Shown: one piece after another, positions 26,789 through 38,030 of the stretch
Layout: every line of letters starts with the position of its first letter
Position numbering within the stretch: the first letter of the stretch is position 1
Notes under the pieces: generated by a model
What the model saw: only the letters and a program-made list of their open reading frames with translations
Databases searched by the model: none
What the model was told of the DNA's origin: nothing
Translations under genes and position numbers: made by a program
Origin: Streptomyces sp. NBC_00247
GTDB taxonomy: Bacteria > Actinomycetota > Actinomycetes > Streptomycetales > Streptomycetaceae
Assembly (NCBI RefSeq): GCF_036188265.1
Contig: NZ_CP108093.1
Location: forward strand, 744,001-808,000
Length of the DNA: 64,000 nucleotides
Direction of reading: 5' to 3'

Positions 26789-28002
26789 GCGGGATCCGCT
26801 CCGGCCGCCGTGCGCAGCGCCGCCGCCCGGTCGGTCCGCTCCCAGGTGAACTCCGGCAGCTCGCGCCCGAAGTGGCCGTACGCGGCGGTCAGCGCGTAGA
26901 TCGGCCTCAGCAGGTCGAGGTCCCGGATGATCGCCGCGGGGCGCAGGTCGAAGACCTCGCCGATCGCCCGCTCGATGGCGACCGGGTCCACGGTGGCGGT
27001 ACCGAAGGTCTCGACGAAGAGACCGACCGGGGCCGCCTTCCCGATGGCGTAGGCCACCTGGATCTCGCAGCGGGTGGCGAGCCCGGCGGCCACCACGTTC
27101 TTGGCCACCCAGCGGGTGGCGTAGGCGGCCGAACGGTCCACCTTGGAAGGGTCCTTGCCGGAGAACGCGCCGCCGCCGTGCCGGGAGTAGCCGCCGTACG
27201 TGTCGATGATGATCTTGCGGCCGGTGAGTCCGGCGTCCCCCATCGGGCCGCCGATCTCGAAACGCCCGGTGGGGTTGACCAGCAGACGGTAGTTCTCGGT
27301 GTCCAGCTTGAGACCGGCGTCCAGCAGCACCGCGAGCACGTGCTCGACGACGTGGCGGCGGATGTCGGGGATCAGCAGGCCGTCCAGGTCCACGTCGCCC
27401 GCGTGCTGCGAGGAGACGACGACCGTGTCGAGGCGCACCGGGCGGTCGCCGTCGTACTCGACGGTGACCTGAGTCTTGCCGTCGGGCCGCAGGTAGGGCA
27501 CGGTCCCGTCCTTGCGGACCTCGGCGAGCCTGCGGGCCAGCCGGTGGGCCAGCTGGATCGGCAGCGGCATCAGTTCGGGCGTTTCGTCGCAGGCGTAGCC
27601 GAACATCAGGCCCTGGTCGCCGGCCCCCTGCCGGTCGAGGTCGTCCTCCTGCCCGGCCACCCTGCTCTCGTAAGCGGTGTCCACGCCCTGGGCGATGTCG
27701 GGCGACTGGGCGCCGATGGACACCGAGACTCCGCAGGACGCGCCGTCGAAGCCCTTGTGCGAGGAGTCGTAGCCGATGGAGAGGATGCGTTCGCGCACCA
27801 GTTGGGCGATGGGGACGTAGGCGGTGGTGGTCACCTCGCCCGCGACCTGCACCAGGCCCGTGGTGATCAGCGTCTCCACGGCGACCCGGGCGGTCGGATC
27901 GGCGCGCAGCAGGGCGTCGAGGACGGTGTCGCTGATCTGGTCGGCGATCTTGTCCGGGTGTCCCTCGGTCACCGATTCCGAGGTGAACAGGCGTACTGCC
28001 AT
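26785..28002 (-). CDS. metK: S-adenosylmethionine synthetase
   Basis: A 405-residue full-length MetK making SAM from methionine and ATP. Family motifs are intact: [54 protein letters not shown]. Being embedded between a hydrolase (ATGA overlap) and a monooxygenase (one-base TGATG overlap) in the polyketide operon, it is probably a pathway-dedicated second copy that boosts methyl-donor supply for the O-methyltransferase; a housekeeping metK elsewhere is expected but not visible here. Confidence 0.96.
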   Translation of the reverse strand: MAVRLFTSESVTEGHPDKIADQISDTVLDALLRADPTARVAVETLITTGLVQVAGEVTTTAYVPIAQLVRERILSIGYDSSHKGFDGASCGVSVSIGAQSPDIAQGVDTAYESRVAGQEDDLDRQGAGDQGLMFGYACDETPELMPLPIQLAHRLARRLAEVRKDGTVPYLRPDGKTQVTVEYDGDRPVRLDTVVVSSQHAGDVDLDGLLIPDIRRHVVEHVLAVLLDAGLKLDTENYRLLVNPTGRFEIGGPMGDAGLTGRKIIIDTYGGYSRHGGGAFSGKDPSKVDRSAAYATRWVAKNVVAAGLATRCEIQVAYAIGKAAPVGLFVETFGTATVDPVAIERAIGEVFDLRPAAIIRDLDLLRPIYALTAAYGHFGRELPEFTWERTDRAAALRTAAGADPA

Positions 28003-29684
28003 CACACGTCCTTCGTCTGCGGGGCGGGCGCGCCGGCCGGGACGCGCGCCGGGGGCGGGCCGAACCAGCGGTGCAGTGCCTCGGTGAGCCCGTTGGCCCC
28101 CGAGATGGTGGAGACCCAGGCGGCGTATCCGTCGGGGCGTATCAACAGGGCTGTCACGGAGGCGAGTTCGTCGTCCGCCTCGTCGGCCGGCTTGGGGGCG
28201 GCGGTGGTGACCGCCACCCGGCCGCGCCAGGGGGCGGCTGCCTCGCGCACCGCCGGGTCGTCGCTCAGGTCGAGCAGGACTCCGCGGGCGGAGTGCAGGA
28301 GCCGGGTGGTGGTGGTCTCGCCGGCGGGCCCGACCAGCACCCGTCGTGCGACGCGGCGGCCGGCCAGCGGGTGGCCGCCACCGGTGTCGTAGCGCACGTC
28401 GAGGCCGCTCACCGCTCCGGCGAGATGGCGCTTGACGTCGTCGTACTCGATGAGTTCGGCGAACAGGGCGCGCAGCGGGTCCGATTCGCGCCCACCGAGG
28501 AAGACGGTGCCCTGGGCGCGGGTGTTCGTCAGCAGCCGGGCACCGGCCGGGTGGCGCTCGGAGTGGTACGTGTCGAGCAGCGGGTCGGGGGCCGTCCCCC
28601 GGGCGACCGCGGCCAGTTTCCAGCCGAGGTTGACCGCGTCGAGTATGCCGGTGCTCATGCCCTGGCCGCCGGCGGGCAGGTGGATGTGGGCGGCGTCGCC
28701 CGCGAGCAGCACGCGGCCCCTGCGGTATTCGGCGGCCTGGCGGGTGGCGTCGGTGAAGGAGCTCACCCACTCGGTGGCGGCGTCGGCGATGTCCTCACCG
28801 GTGAGGCGCTGCCACGCGGCGGCGACCTCGGCGAAGGCGGCGGGAACGTCGTCGTCGCCGGGCGGGCTGCCGTCCGGGCAGACGATGACGCGGTCCACCC
28901 CGTCGGCCAGCGGAGCGGCCATCACCATGCCGTGCTCCAGACGTTCGCCCAGCGGCCGGGGGCGCAGCGACCGGCCGACGACGTCGGCCAGGTACATCAC
29001 ACGGGAGGCGGGGGTACCGGGGAAGGCGATGCCGGCCGCCTCGCGGACCGGACTGCGACCGCCGTCGCAGCCCACCAGGTAGGCGGCGCGCAGCCTGCGT
29101 TCGCCCTCCGGGGTGCGTGCGGTGATCTCCACCGAACCGTCGTCGGGCCCGGCGCCCCGGTGCAGTTCGGCGAATTCCCATCCGCGGTGCACACGGGCCC
29201 CGCGTTCGACGGCCCAGCTCTCCAGGACGGCCTCGGTCCGGGACTGGGGTATGCCGCGGGCGCCGAAGTGGGCGCCCGGCAGCACGGTGTAGTCGAACCG
29301 GACGCCGCCGAAGTGGCCCATCGGGCTGGTCTCGGGCGTACCGCACGGCTCGAACCGGGACAGCAGCCCGCGCTGGTCGAACGTCTCCATCGCCCGCGCG
29401 GTGAAGCCCAGCCCCCGGGACTGCCCGGTGGGCGCGGTGAGGCGTTCCAGGACCTCGACGCGTACGCCGCCGAGGCGGAGTTCGCCCGCGAGTGTGAGGC
29501 CGGTGGGGCCGGCGCCGACAATGATCACGTCGGTGTCCAGCTCTTCGGCCGCCGGTACCCCGCTGTCCGGCCCTTCGGTGTCCGGCCCCTCGGTGTCCGG
29601 CCCTTCGGTGTCCGGCGTCTCGGTGTCCGGCGTCTCGGCGGTCACGTGCCGGGGGTCCGCCGCGGTCCTGCGTTCCGTCGCCAT
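28002..29684 (-). CDS. FAD-dependent polyketide hydroxylase (PgaE/UrdE-like aromatic monooxygenase)
   Basis: A 560-residue flavoprotein monooxygenase: FAD motif [20 protein letters not shown] (~52-71), [18 protein letters not shown], the [17 protein letters not shown] motif and [20 protein letters not shown], then a thioredoxin-like C-terminal domain. These stretches closely match the angucycline C-12 hydroxylase PgaE as I recall it. ATG at 29684 gives an unusual ~45-residue N-terminal extension built from repeats of PDTEG type, encoded by a 15-bp tandem repeat; the catalytic domain starts after it. Confidence 0.93.
   Translation of the reverse strand: MATERRTAADPRHVTAETPDTETPDTEGPDTEGPDTEGPDSGVPAAEELDTDVIIVGAGPTGLTLAGELRLGGVRVEVLERLTAPTGQSRGLGFTARAMETFDQRGLLSRFEPCGTPETSPMGHFGGVRFDYTVLPGAHFGARGIPQSRTEAVLESWAVERGARVHRGWEFAELHRGAGPDDGSVEITARTPEGERRLRAAYLVGCDGGRSPVREAAGIAFPGTPASRVMYLADVVGRSLRPRPLGERLEHGMVMAAPLADGVDRVIVCPDGSPPGDDDVPAAFAEVAAAWQRLTGEDIADAATEWVSSFTDATRQAAEYRRGRVLLAGDAAHIHLPAGGQGMSTGILDAVNLGWKLAAVARGTAPDPLLDTYHSERHPAGARLLTNTRAQGTVFLGGRESDPLRALFAELIEYDDVKRHLAGAVSGLDVRYDTGGGHPLAGRRVARRVLVGPAGETTTTRLLHSARGVLLDLSDDPAVREAAAPWRGRVAVTTAAPKPADEADDELASVTALLIRPDGYAAWVSTISGANGLTEALHRWFGPPPARVPAGAPAPQTKDV
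29563..29637. repeat. Five in-frame 15-bp repeats in the PgaE-like gene
   Basis: Five consecutive 15-bp units (GTGTCCGGCCCTTCG and variants) from 29563 to 29637 encode the pentapeptide series [25 protein letters not shown] near the N-terminus. The unit length keeps the frame, so copy number can change without inactivating the enzyme. Confidence 0.9.
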
Positions 29685-29689
29685 GGCCG

Positions 29690-30373
29690 TCAGCCCGTCG
29701 CCGCGGAGCGCGAGCGGGTCACCCGGTAGGCGTTGGCCTGCCGTCCGGTGACGAGGGCGCGGGCGCGGTCGCGGCCGGCGCGGACGTCGGCGGGCCGCTG
29801 CTCCTCGGGCAACGTGTGGAAGGCGTCGTAGTGCTCCTTGCTCTCCCACTGGGCGTAGTTGACGACGAAGGTTCCGTCCAGGCCGCGGAAGTAGGTGTGC
29901 GAGCGGTAGCCGGGCACCGTCTTGATCCACTCGTCGGGCACGGCCAGGGTGTCGAGGAGTTCTCGCTGGTCCTCCGGCCGGGTGTCGAGCACGATGAGCA
30001 CGGTGTGGTCGTCCCGGTCGGGCGAGAACTCGATGGGGCCCCGCAACGCGGGGTGATGCTGACTGAAGGCGAGCTCCGTCTTCAACTGCCTCACGGTGCG
30101 GGAGAGTTTGTGGAAGAGGGGCACGGTCTTCTGCTGGAACTTCTGGCCTTCGTAGCGGGCCTGGAGATCGGCGGCGCTGCGCCACTGGATGAAGTTGGCG
30201 GTGCCCGGGGAGTCCACGCCCGCGTGCAGCGTCGAGGAGATCCAGCCGGGGTAATCGGCGTTGTCGACGATGTCCCGCATGGCTTCGAGGACTTCGTCCT
30301 GGAGCTCCGGGGTCTCCGTCTCGAAGACGTTGAAGAGGGTCAGGTAGTGGTCGTCGGGCGTGATGAGGGGCAT
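29690..30373 (-). CDS. Duplicated antibiotic-biosynthesis-monooxygenase (ABM) domain protein, possibly AlpJ/JadG/GilOII-type
   Basis: A 227-residue protein of two ferredoxin-like ABM domains. Domain 1 (~8-105) contains HYLTLFNVFETETPELQDEV and TANFIQWRSAADLQARYEG; domain 2 (~115-215) contains HTVLIVLDTRPEDQRELLDT and FVVNYAQWESKEHYDAFHTL. Two-domain ABM proteins in angucycline clusters include the ring-opening oxygenases AlpJ, JadG and GilOII; simple ABM quinone-forming oxygenases are the alternative. Placement between two FAD hydroxylases fits either. ATG at 30373 follows GGAGGAACG; five bases separate its stop from the next gene. Confidence 0.85.
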   Translation of the reverse strand: MPLITPDDHYLTLFNVFETETPELQDEVLEAMRDIVDNADYPGWISSTLHAGVDSPGTANFIQWRSAADLQARYEGQKFQQKTVPLFHKLSRTVRQLKTELAFSQHHPALRGPIEFSPDRDDHTVLIVLDTRPEDQRELLDTLAVPDEWIKTVPGYRSHTYFRGLDGTFVVNYAQWESKEHYDAFHTLPEEQRPADVRAGRDRARALVTGRQANAYRVTRSRSAATG

Positions 30374-30504
30374 GGTCGTTCCTCCGTGAGCAAGTGATCG
30401 GATGTGCGGCGGGTGCGGAGTCCGGCCGCGGCGGGCCTGTCCGCGTCGGCCGGTGGACCTGAGCGGGCAGGGTCGGTGGGGCGGGGGTACGGGGAGGTGG
30501 GGCG

Positions 30505-31959
<1,455 letters not shown>

Positions 31960-31960
31960 G

Positions 31961-32914
31961 TCAGCCCTGCTCCCCTGCGAGGTTCTCGGCGTACGCCCTG
32001 GCGTGCCCGAGGGTGGCGAGGCTGTTGGTGGACAGGGCGGAGTGCACATAGGCACGGGCGTCGGACACGCCGGCGTCGGGGCCGAGCACCGCAGGGATGT
32101 TCTCGGTGTTCAGGGTGACGGTGTGCTGGGAGGAGGCGACCGTGCCGTCGGGCCCCTCGTCGAAGGTCCAGACGCCGGTGTGCAGGGTCAGTAGGGCGGG
32201 CAGGGTGACCTGCTTGTAGACGATGCGCCGGTGCGGGAACGTCACCCGGTACGACTTCGTGGTGTGGGTGGAGCCGTCCTTGGCGCGGGTGTCCATCTCC
32301 AGCGTCTGGAGTCCGGGGGCGTCTTCGGTGAGCCGCACGGTGGCCACGTGCGGCAGCCGCTCCTCCCAACGGTCGGCCTGGTCGATGAAGTCGAAGAGGT
32401 CCTTCGCGGCCCCCGCGACCTGGACGCTGTCGGTGAACGAGAACGTCAGCTCCTCGGCCGCGTGGGCCGCCTCGACGTTGATCTTGAGGGCGGCGAGCTC
32501 GGAGCGGCTGTTGCGGTCGACGGCGTCGTCGATCCAGGCGAGTCCGGCGGGATCGTCGTCGACGGCGCGGTAGTCGTGCAGCAGCCGCACCCGTGCCCTG
32601 TCCCCGTCGAGCGGCTCGACGATCCAGGTGCCGCCCATGGCGGCGACCGGCGGGGCGCTGATCTCCTGCCGGAAGGTGATGCGCAGGGCTTCCGGGTCCA
32701 GGGTGCGGCGCGAGGTCCAGTTCTTGGCCTCTCCGCCTGCGCCGGCGGTGGCCCAGATCCGGATGCGCTCCTCACCCTCGCTCCGCTCCACCTGGTCGAC
32801 GTGGATCGTCGGCGGGAAGATGCGCGGCCAGTTCACCACCTCGGCCAACAGGCGGTAGACCGCCGGTGCGGGGGCGTCGACGGCGATCTCGTGCTCGACC
32901 TCACGGGTCGTCAT
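31961..32914 (-). CDS. Two-domain aromatase/cyclase (START/Bet-v1-like)
   Basis: A 317-residue didomain ARO/CYC. Each half is a polyketide cyclase/SRPBCC fold: the N-terminal half starts REVEHEIAVDAPAPAVYRLL with VVNWPRIFPPTIHVDQVER; the C-terminal half contains ELTFSFTDSVQVAGAAKDLF and WEERLPHVATVRLTEDAPG. Proteins of this type (ActVII, JadD, LanL class) dehydrate and aromatise the first ring of a C9-reduced chain. ATG at 32914 is preferred over GTG at 32920 because AGGAG lies eight bases before it. Confidence 0.93.
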   Translation of the reverse strand: MTTREVEHEIAVDAPAPAVYRLLAEVVNWPRIFPPTIHVDQVERSEGEERIRIWATAGAGGEAKNWTSRRTLDPEALRITFRQEISAPPVAAMGGTWIVEPLDGDRARVRLLHDYRAVDDDPAGLAWIDDAVDRNSRSELAALKINVEAAHAAEELTFSFTDSVQVAGAAKDLFDFIDQADRWEERLPHVATVRLTEDAPGLQTLEMDTRAKDGSTHTTKSYRVTFPHRRIVYKQVTLPALLTLHTGVWTFDEGPDGTVASSQHTVTLNTENIPAVLGPDAGVSDARAYVHSALSTNSLATLGHARAYAENLAGEQG

Positions 32915-33018
32915 GGTCACTGCTCCTCAGGTTCGGGGGCTGGGCTTCGCGGAGGGGTCCTGCGGTCGGCCCGGGTCCGGGCTTCGCGGGTGGGCCCGGG
33001 GACCGGGTTTCGCGGCGG

Positions 33019-33813
33019 TCAGAAGTTGCCGAGGCCGCCGCAGACGTTCAGCGCCTGGGCCGTGATGGAACCGGCGGGGTCGGAGGCGAGGTAGCCGACC
33101 AGACCGGCGACCTCCTCGGGGGTGGAGTACCGGCCGAGCGGGATCTTGGCCTGGAACTTCGCCAGGATCGCGTCCTCGGTGGTGTCCCACGCCTCGGCGT
33201 ATCCGTGCCGGACCCGCTGGGCCATCGGCGTCTCGACGTATCCGGGGCAGACCGCGTTGACGGTGATCCCGCTGGGCGCCAGTTCGTTGCCGAGGGCTTT
33301 GGTGAAGCCGACGACGCCGTGTTTGGAGGCGGAGTAGGGGGCTCCGAGGACCACACCCTGCTTTCCGGCGGTCGACGCGATGTTGATGATGCGACCGCGG
33401 TCCTTGTGGCGGAGGCCGCCGGTGGTGAGGACCTCGCGGGTGACCCGGAAGACGCTGGTCAGATTGGTCTCGATGACGTCCTCCCAGAGTTCGTCGGCGA
33501 TGTCGGCGGTGACGCCGCCGCCGGACCGGCCGGCGTTGTTGACCAGCACGTCGACGGTGCCGAACCGGTCGACGGCGGCCTGTACGAACTCCCGTACGGC
33601 GTCGGCGTCCCGGACGTCGACGACGGCTCCGGCGACGGTCAGCCCCTCGGCGGCGAGTTCCTTGACGGTGGACTCGACGTTCCCTGCGTCGCGGGCGCCG
33701 ATGAAGACCCGGTGGCCCTGAGCGCCGAGCAGTCGGGCGACGGCGAGTCCGATACCGCTGGTGGCTCCCGTGACGAGGGCGACGCGGCCTGCCTCGCTGG
33801 TGGTGGCGGTCAT
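33019..33813 (-). CDS. Type II polyketide C9 ketoreductase (ActIII-like SDR)
   Basis: A 264-residue short-chain reductase that reduces the C9 ketone of the nascent chain using NADPH. Motifs: VALVTGATSGIGLAVARLLG (nucleotide binding), DVLVNNAGRSGGG, catalytic Ser/Tyr/Lys in IASTAGKQGVVLGAPYSASK, and VCPGYVETPMAQRVRHGYAE, a stretch typical of ActIII-type enzymes. ATG at 33813 follows GAGAGGACC. The frame is open upstream through the repeat region and across the ACP gene, but that part is not the reductase. Confidence 0.94.
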   Translation of the reverse strand: MTATTSEAGRVALVTGATSGIGLAVARLLGAQGHRVFIGARDAGNVESTVKELAAEGLTVAGAVVDVRDADAVREFVQAAVDRFGTVDVLVNNAGRSGGGVTADIADELWEDVIETNLTSVFRVTREVLTTGGLRHKDRGRIINIASTAGKQGVVLGAPYSASKHGVVGFTKALGNELAPSGITVNAVCPGYVETPMAQRVRHGYAEAWDTTEDAILAKFQAKIPLGRYSTPEEVAGLVGYLASDPAGSITAQALNVCGGLGNF

Positions 33814-33840
33814 GGTGGATGGTCCTCTCAGCAGGTGGCG

Positions 33841-33930
33841 GACGTCAGGAAGTGGCGTCAGGAAGTGGCGGACGTCAGGAGGTGGCGTCAGGAAGTGGCG
33901 GACGTCAGGAAGTGGCGTCAGGAGGTGGCG
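33841..33930. repeat. 30-bp tandem repeat (15-bp half-units) between ACP and ketoreductase
   Basis: Three 30-bp units begin at 33841, 33871 and 33901, each starting GACGTCAGGA and containing a second CGTCAGGA 15 bases on. Read on the minus strand this gives CTGACG every ~15 bases between the ACP stop and the ketoreductase start. CTGAC elements are also found upstream of the O-methyltransferase and polyketide operons. Confidence 0.85.
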
Positions 33931-34187
33931 GAGGCGGACAGCAGTTCGTTGACGACCTTGATGAGCGCGCGCGGCGTGGTGGTGTCGGTCAGCGCGTCGT
34001 CGTCGAGCGTCACGCCGTACTCGCGTTCGATGCTTCCGCCGGTCTCCAGAAGCGCCAGCGACTCGTAACCGAGGGACCCGAAATCGGTGTCCAGGACGGC
34101 GTCGTGGAAGTCGGTGCGCTCTTCGGCGCCGGCGGCCTCCCGGAGGATCCGTTCGAGGTCGGTGAGGGTGAACTCTGCGGCAGGCAT
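33918..34187 (-). CDS. Type II polyketide acyl carrier protein
   Basis: An 89-residue ACP. DTDFGSLGYESLALLETGGS carries the phosphopantetheinylated Ser (in GYESL). It is encoded between the CLF and ketoreductase genes, the canonical minimal-PKS order. ATG at 34187. Its last codons and stop lie at the edge of the 30-bp tandem repeat. Confidence 0.96.
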   Translation of the reverse strand: MPAAEFTLTDLERILREAAGAEERTDFHDAVLDTDFGSLGYESLALLETGGSIEREYGVTLDDDALTDTTTPRALIKVVNELLSASATS

Positions 34188-34209
34188 GGGGAGTCCTCAA
34201 GTGGTCGGG

Positions 34210-35448
34210 TCAGTGGGCGGGGCGGGGCTCGGCGGGGGCGCGCAGCACGACGGCGGAGTTGAATCCACCGTGGCCGCGGGCCAGCACGAGCGCGGTGCGC
34301 AGTGCGGCCGGGCGGGGCCGGTCGACGACGAGGTCGAGCGGGTGGCCGGGCGAAGGCCGCACGTTCACGGCGGCGGGGATCAACCCGTCGCGCAGCGCCA
34401 GCAGGGCGGCGGCCACGTCGAGCGGGGCACCGCCCGAGTAGAGCCGGCCGGTCATGGTCTTGGGCACGCTGACCGGCACGCGGCGCTCCCCGAAGACGGC
34501 GGTGATCGCCTCGGCCTCGGCCTGGTCGAGTCCGGGGTCGGCCGCGCCGTCGGCGAAGACGACGTCGATGCCTTCCGGGTCCGACGAGGCGTCCTCCAGC
34601 GCGAGTTCGATGGCCTTGCGCAGACCGGGCGGGCGTCCGGAACCGGGCTTCGGGTCGAAGGTGGAGCCGTATCCGGCGATCTCCCCGTAGTGGCGGGCGC
34701 CGCGTTCCGTGGCGGCTTCCGCGTCCTCCAGGATGAGGATCGCGCCGCCCTCGCCGGGCACGTGCCCCCGGGCGTCCGGGTCGAAGGGCAGATAGGCGCG
34801 GCTCGGTTCCTCGCTGGTGCTGAGCCGGCCGCTCGCGAGCTGTGCGACCCAGCCCCAGGGGCAGAGGGAGGCGTCGATTCCGCCGGAGACGACGAGCCGG
34901 GTGCCCTTGCGGATCTGGCGGCGGGCCTGGGCCACGGCGTCGAGTCCGCCGGCCTGGTCCCCGACGACGACCCCGCTCGGCCCCTTCATGCCGTTGCGGA
35001 TGGAGATCTGTCCGCTGTTGACGGCGTAGAACCAGGCGAAGGACTGGTAGGCGGAGACGAACTTGCTGCCCTGGCTCCACAGTTTGCGCAGCTCGTTCTG
35101 GCCGAACTCGAAGCCTCCGGAGGCGCTCGCGGTGACCACGCCCATGTCGAACGCGTCGAGCTCTTCGGGGCGCACCCCGGCGTCGGCGAGCGCCCAGTCG
35201 GCGGCGGCGAGGGCGATCCTGGTCATCCGGTCGGTCTGCGGGATGAGGCGGCTCGGCAGGTGGTCCTCGGCGGTGAAGCCGGGTACCTCGCCGGCGAGCC
35301 TCGCCGGGTAGCGGGACGGGTCGAAGCGGGTGAGCCGGCCGATGCCGCTCTTCCCGCCGCGGGTGGCCGCCCAGTAGTCCTTGGTACCGAGGCCGTTGGG
35401 CGAGGCGATGCCGAGGCCGGTGACGACGACGGAGGAGGGAGTGGTCAC
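34210..35448 (-). CDS. Ketosynthase beta subunit / chain length factor
   Basis: A 412-residue KS-fold protein lacking the nucleophile: where KS alpha has Cys, it reads [13 protein letters not shown] with Gln, the decarboxylating CLF signature. It begins [20 protein letters not shown]. It dimerises with KS alpha and sets chain length and initiation. GTG at 35448 overlaps the KS alpha stop (GTGA), so the two subunits are translationally coupled. Confidence 0.96.
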   Translation of the reverse strand: MTTPSSVVVTGLGIASPNGLGTKDYWAATRGGKSGIGRLTRFDPSRYPARLAGEVPGFTAEDHLPSRLIPQTDRMTRIALAAADWALADAGVRPEELDAFDMGVVTASASGGFEFGQNELRKLWSQGSKFVSAYQSFAWFYAVNSGQISIRNGMKGPSGVVVGDQAGGLDAVAQARRQIRKGTRLVVSGGIDASLCPWGWVAQLASGRLSTSEEPSRAYLPFDPDARGHVPGEGGAILILEDAEAATERGARHYGEIAGYGSTFDPKPGSGRPPGLRKAIELALEDASSDPEGIDVVFADGAADPGLDQAEAEAITAVFGERRVPVSVPKTMTGRLYSGGAPLDVAAALLALRDGLIPAAVNVRPSPGHPLDLVVDRPRPAALRTALVLARGHGGFNSAVVLRAPAEPRPAH

Positions 35449-36716
35449 GCCGCTCTCCTCTCCGGGTCGGCCAGCACCATCGCGCTCTGGAACCCGCCGA
35501 ACCCGCTGCCGACGGTGAGCACCGCGTCGGTGAGCTGCTCCCGTGCGTGCAGCGGCACGTAGTCGAGATCGCACTCGGGGTCGGGGGTGTGCAGGTTCGC
35601 GGTGGGCGGGACCACGTCGTGCTCCATGGCGAGAACGGACGCCGCGATCTCGATGGAACCGATCGCTCCCAGGGAGTGGCCCACCATGGACTTGATCGAG
35701 CTGACCGGCGTCCGGTAGGCGTGGTCGCCGAGGCTCTTCTTGAACGCGGCCGTCTCGTGCCGGTCGTTCTGCTTGGTGCCCGAGCCGTGCGCGTTGATGT
35801 AGTCGATCGACTCCACGGGCAGCCGCGCCTCGTCCAGCGCGACCCGGATCGCCTCGGCCATCTCGGCGCCGTCGGGGCGCAGTCCGGTCATGTGGTAGGC
35901 GTTCGAGCGCGTGGCGTAGCCGGCGATCTCGGCGTAGATGTGCGCTCCTCGGCGGCGGGCGCTCTCCAGCTCCTCGATCACGAACACGGCGGCGCCCTCC
36001 CCCAGAACGAATCCGTTGCGGGTGCCGTCGAACGGGCGGGAGGCGTGCGCGGGGTCGTCGTGGCGGGGTGTGGTGGCCTTGATGGCGTCGAAGCAGGCCA
36101 TGGTGATCGGGGAGATCGGTGCGTCCGACGAACCCGCGACCATCACGTCCGCGCTGCCTTCGCGGATCAGTTCGGCGGCGTAGCCGACGGAGTCGATGCC
36201 GGAGGTGCAGCCGGTGGAGACCACGGTGCTGGGGCCTTCCGCGCCGATGGCCCAGGCCACCTCGGCGGCGAACGAGCTGGGGACGAGGTGACCGTAGAGG
36301 TGGGGCGCGGCGTACCGGTGGTCGACGAGGTCGAGCCGCCCGCCGTCGCTGACGACGCGGTACTCCTCGTCCAGTCCCATGGTCGCGCCGACGGCGCTGC
36401 CGACGGAGACGCCGATCCGGTACGGGTCGAGCTCGCCGGTGGCGATGCCGCTGTCGGCGACCGCTCCGCGCGCGGCGACGACCGCGAACTGCGCGGCGCG
36501 GTCCATCCGCCGGACCTCCTGGGGCGTCAGCCCGTGTTCGTACGGGTCGAAGTCGATCTCGGCGGCGACGCGGGAGCGGAACGGCGCGGGGTCGAAGAAG
36601 GTGATGCCCCGGGTCGCGGTGCGGCCCTCGCTGAGCAGGCTCCAGAAGTCCTTGACGCCTACCCCGCCGGGTGCGAGCACCTCGACGCCGGTGATGACGA
36701 CGCGGCGCTCGCTCAC
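35445..36716 (-). CDS. Ketosynthase alpha subunit of the minimal type II PKS
   Basis: A 423-residue ketosynthase: nucleophile Cys in [16 protein letters not shown], catalytic histidines in [16 protein letters not shown] and [15 protein letters not shown]. It extends the polyketide chain on ACP from malonyl units. It begins [20 protein letters not shown] from GTG at 36716, which overlaps the cyclase stop by GTGA. Sequence and neighbours fit the angucycline/anthracycline-type decaketide enzymes. Confidence 0.97.
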   Translation of the reverse strand: MSERRVVITGVEVLAPGGVGVKDFWSLLSEGRTATRGITFFDPAPFRSRVAAEIDFDPYEHGLTPQEVRRMDRAAQFAVVAARGAVADSGIATGELDPYRIGVSVGSAVGATMGLDEEYRVVSDGGRLDLVDHRYAAPHLYGHLVPSSFAAEVAWAIGAEGPSTVVSTGCTSGIDSVGYAAELIREGSADVMVAGSSDAPISPITMACFDAIKATTPRHDDPAHASRPFDGTRNGFVLGEGAAVFVIEELESARRRGAHIYAEIAGYATRSNAYHMTGLRPDGAEMAEAIRVALDEARLPVESIDYINAHGSGTKQNDRHETAAFKKSLGDHAYRTPVSSIKSMVGHSLGAIGSIEIAASVLAMEHDVVPPTANLHTPDPECDLDYVPLHAREQLTDAVLTVGSGFGGFQSAMVLADPERRAA

Positions 36717-37042
36717 GCGGACGCCTCCCACGTGTAGAAGCGCTTGGCCATCGCGTCGGCCGGGGAGCGCCAGGTCGCGGGGTCGTACGCCTCGATGAAC
36801 GGTTTGAGGTCCTCGCTGATGCCGAGGAAGCGGGGGTCGGTCTTGGCCTCCTCGATCAGGGCGCCGCCGTTGTCCTCGTCGAAGTCCTGGAGGTGGAAGT
36901 ACAGGCCTCGGTAGGAGAACAACTGGCGTCGGCGGGTGCCCATCCGGTGCGGCATTCCGGTGGCGTCGAACTCGGTGAACAACCGGGCGACGTCGGCGCT
37001 CGCGCCTGGTTCCATCCGTGCCACGATCAGCGTGCTGTGCAT
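36713..37042 (-). CDS. TcmI/JadI-type polyketide cyclase
   Basis: A 109-residue ferredoxin-like cyclase: [60 protein letters not shown], ending in YTWEASA. Members close later rings; in angucycline clusters the homologous gene (LanF/UrdF/JadI) directly precedes KS alpha, as here. ATG at 37042 follows AGGAGTG; the preceding GTG codon is an alternative start. It is the first gene of the polyketide operon. Confidence 0.93.
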   Translation of the reverse strand: MHSTLIVARMEPGASADVARLFTEFDATGMPHRMGTRRRQLFSYRGLYFHLQDFDEDNGGALIEEAKTDPRFLGISEDLKPFIEAYDPATWRSPADAMAKRFYTWEASA

Positions 37043-37561
37043 CACTCACTCCTGGTTCATGTTGCGTTCATGACATGACTGCGGCGTGGCGCGCCCGCTG
37101 CGGGACCTTCCGGCGCTGCCTGCGCGGACGATGCGCACGCACGGACGCGCCCGGACGGGCGGGAAGGGTCGCGGCCCTGAGAACGGGCCGCTCGGGTCAG
37201 CCGGTGGGCCGACAGCGCGCGACGACGGGACCGCGGACGCCGGCTTCGGCGGCGGCCGGTGCCCCGGGCGCGGGGTCGACGGACGAAGAGGCCCCCACGG
37301 CGGCGGGCACGCCACGAACCACGCGAACAGCGGCTGTCGGCGCCTCGTGGACGGGGCCGGCCGGACGGACGGGCGGCCGTGCGGCGCGGCCGGGCCGCGG
37401 CGTGCGCCCGACGGCCGAGCCGTCCGCGCACCCCGTTCCCGCCCACTCCCACGAACCGCCCGTCACAGGTTCCACCGGACTTCGCCCACCTCTCCAGGAC
37501 ACGCCACCAGGCCGTGACCTCAAGGTTCGACGGTCGCGGAGACGCGGACAAGGCGGTGCGG

Positions 37562-37611
37562 TTCAGGGAATCGTCAGTTACGTCAGAGGCAGCACACCGA
37601 CGTCAGATCCC
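37562..37611 (-). promoter_or_regulatory. CTGA(C) direct-repeat region upstream of the polyketide operon
   Basis: Four same-orientation elements on the minus strand (CTGAC complements at 37573-37577, 37582-37586 and 37602-37606, plus CTGAA at 37562-37566), spaced 11, 9 and 20 bases. The last is within ACGTCAGATCCC, identical to the O-methyltransferase promoter. About 520 bases separate it from the cyclase start. Candidate SARP or response-regulator sites. Between 37043 and 37560 I see no gene. Confidence 0.45.
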
Positions 37612-37689
37612 AGCGGACCAATGACAGGAAAGGGTCCGGGGAGGGATGCGAAACGCGGGACGGACGGGAGACACGCCACAGTGCGCGCC

Positions 37690-37916
37690 CCTCCTCCGCG
37701 GCCGGCGCGCGATCACCGACCAGGCCGCGTCCCGCCAACTCTCGCGCAGAGAGGACAAGTTGGCGCGGGCCCACCGCGACCCGGCCTTCCGTCCGCTGCG
37801 GAAGGCCGTCAACTCCGAGGCGTAGGGCCCCGGCAGGGTGCAGGTGGCAGCAGGCGTGACGCACGCCGCACAGACATTTCTCCCGCCGACGGCCCGCCGC
37901 CGATGCCGCCGACTGA
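37690..37916 (+). pseudogene. Remnant of the same unrecognised gene, right copy
   Basis: It aligns at nucleotide level with 4960-5192: the shared frame reads ITDQAASRQLSRREDKLARA, HRDPAFRPLRKAVNSEA, but is interrupted by TAG at the position where the left copy continues YGPDMVDDMV. The terminal TGA (37914-37916) sits in the loop of a strong hairpin. Both copies are on the plus strand. Family unknown. Confidence 0.4.
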
Positions 37917-37933
37917 GCGGCGGCATCGGCGGC
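37896..37933. terminator. Perfect 15-bp hairpin at the end of the right remnant
   Basis: GCCGCCGATGCCGCC (37896-37910) pairs with 37919-37933 around an 8-base loop that contains the remnant's stop codon. A likely terminator inherited from the intact gene. Confidence 0.65.
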
Positions 37934-37953
37934 TTCGGCGGAGCGCACACGGA

Positions 37954-37999
37954 GATCGGGCCGTTGCCGTCGTGCATCCCCGGCGGCAACGGCCCGATC
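37954..37999. terminator. Perfect 16-bp hairpin with loop TCGTGCATCCCCGG
   Basis: GATCGGGCCGTTGCCG (37954-37969) and its exact complement (37984-37999) enclose a 14-base loop. It lies just past the end of the lipoprotein remnant (38031) and could end transcription from both sides. The loop's TCGTGCATCCCC recurs at 39563-39574. Confidence 0.65.
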
Positions 38000-38030
38000 A
38001 TGCCCCGGCCTTCTCCCGGACGCCGCAGGC

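Noticed and set aside
33814..34200. N-terminal extension of the ketoreductase frame across the repeat and ACP gene
   Set aside because: The ketoreductase has its own ribosome site at 33813; the extension is out-of-frame ACP sequence and repeat-encoded peptide.
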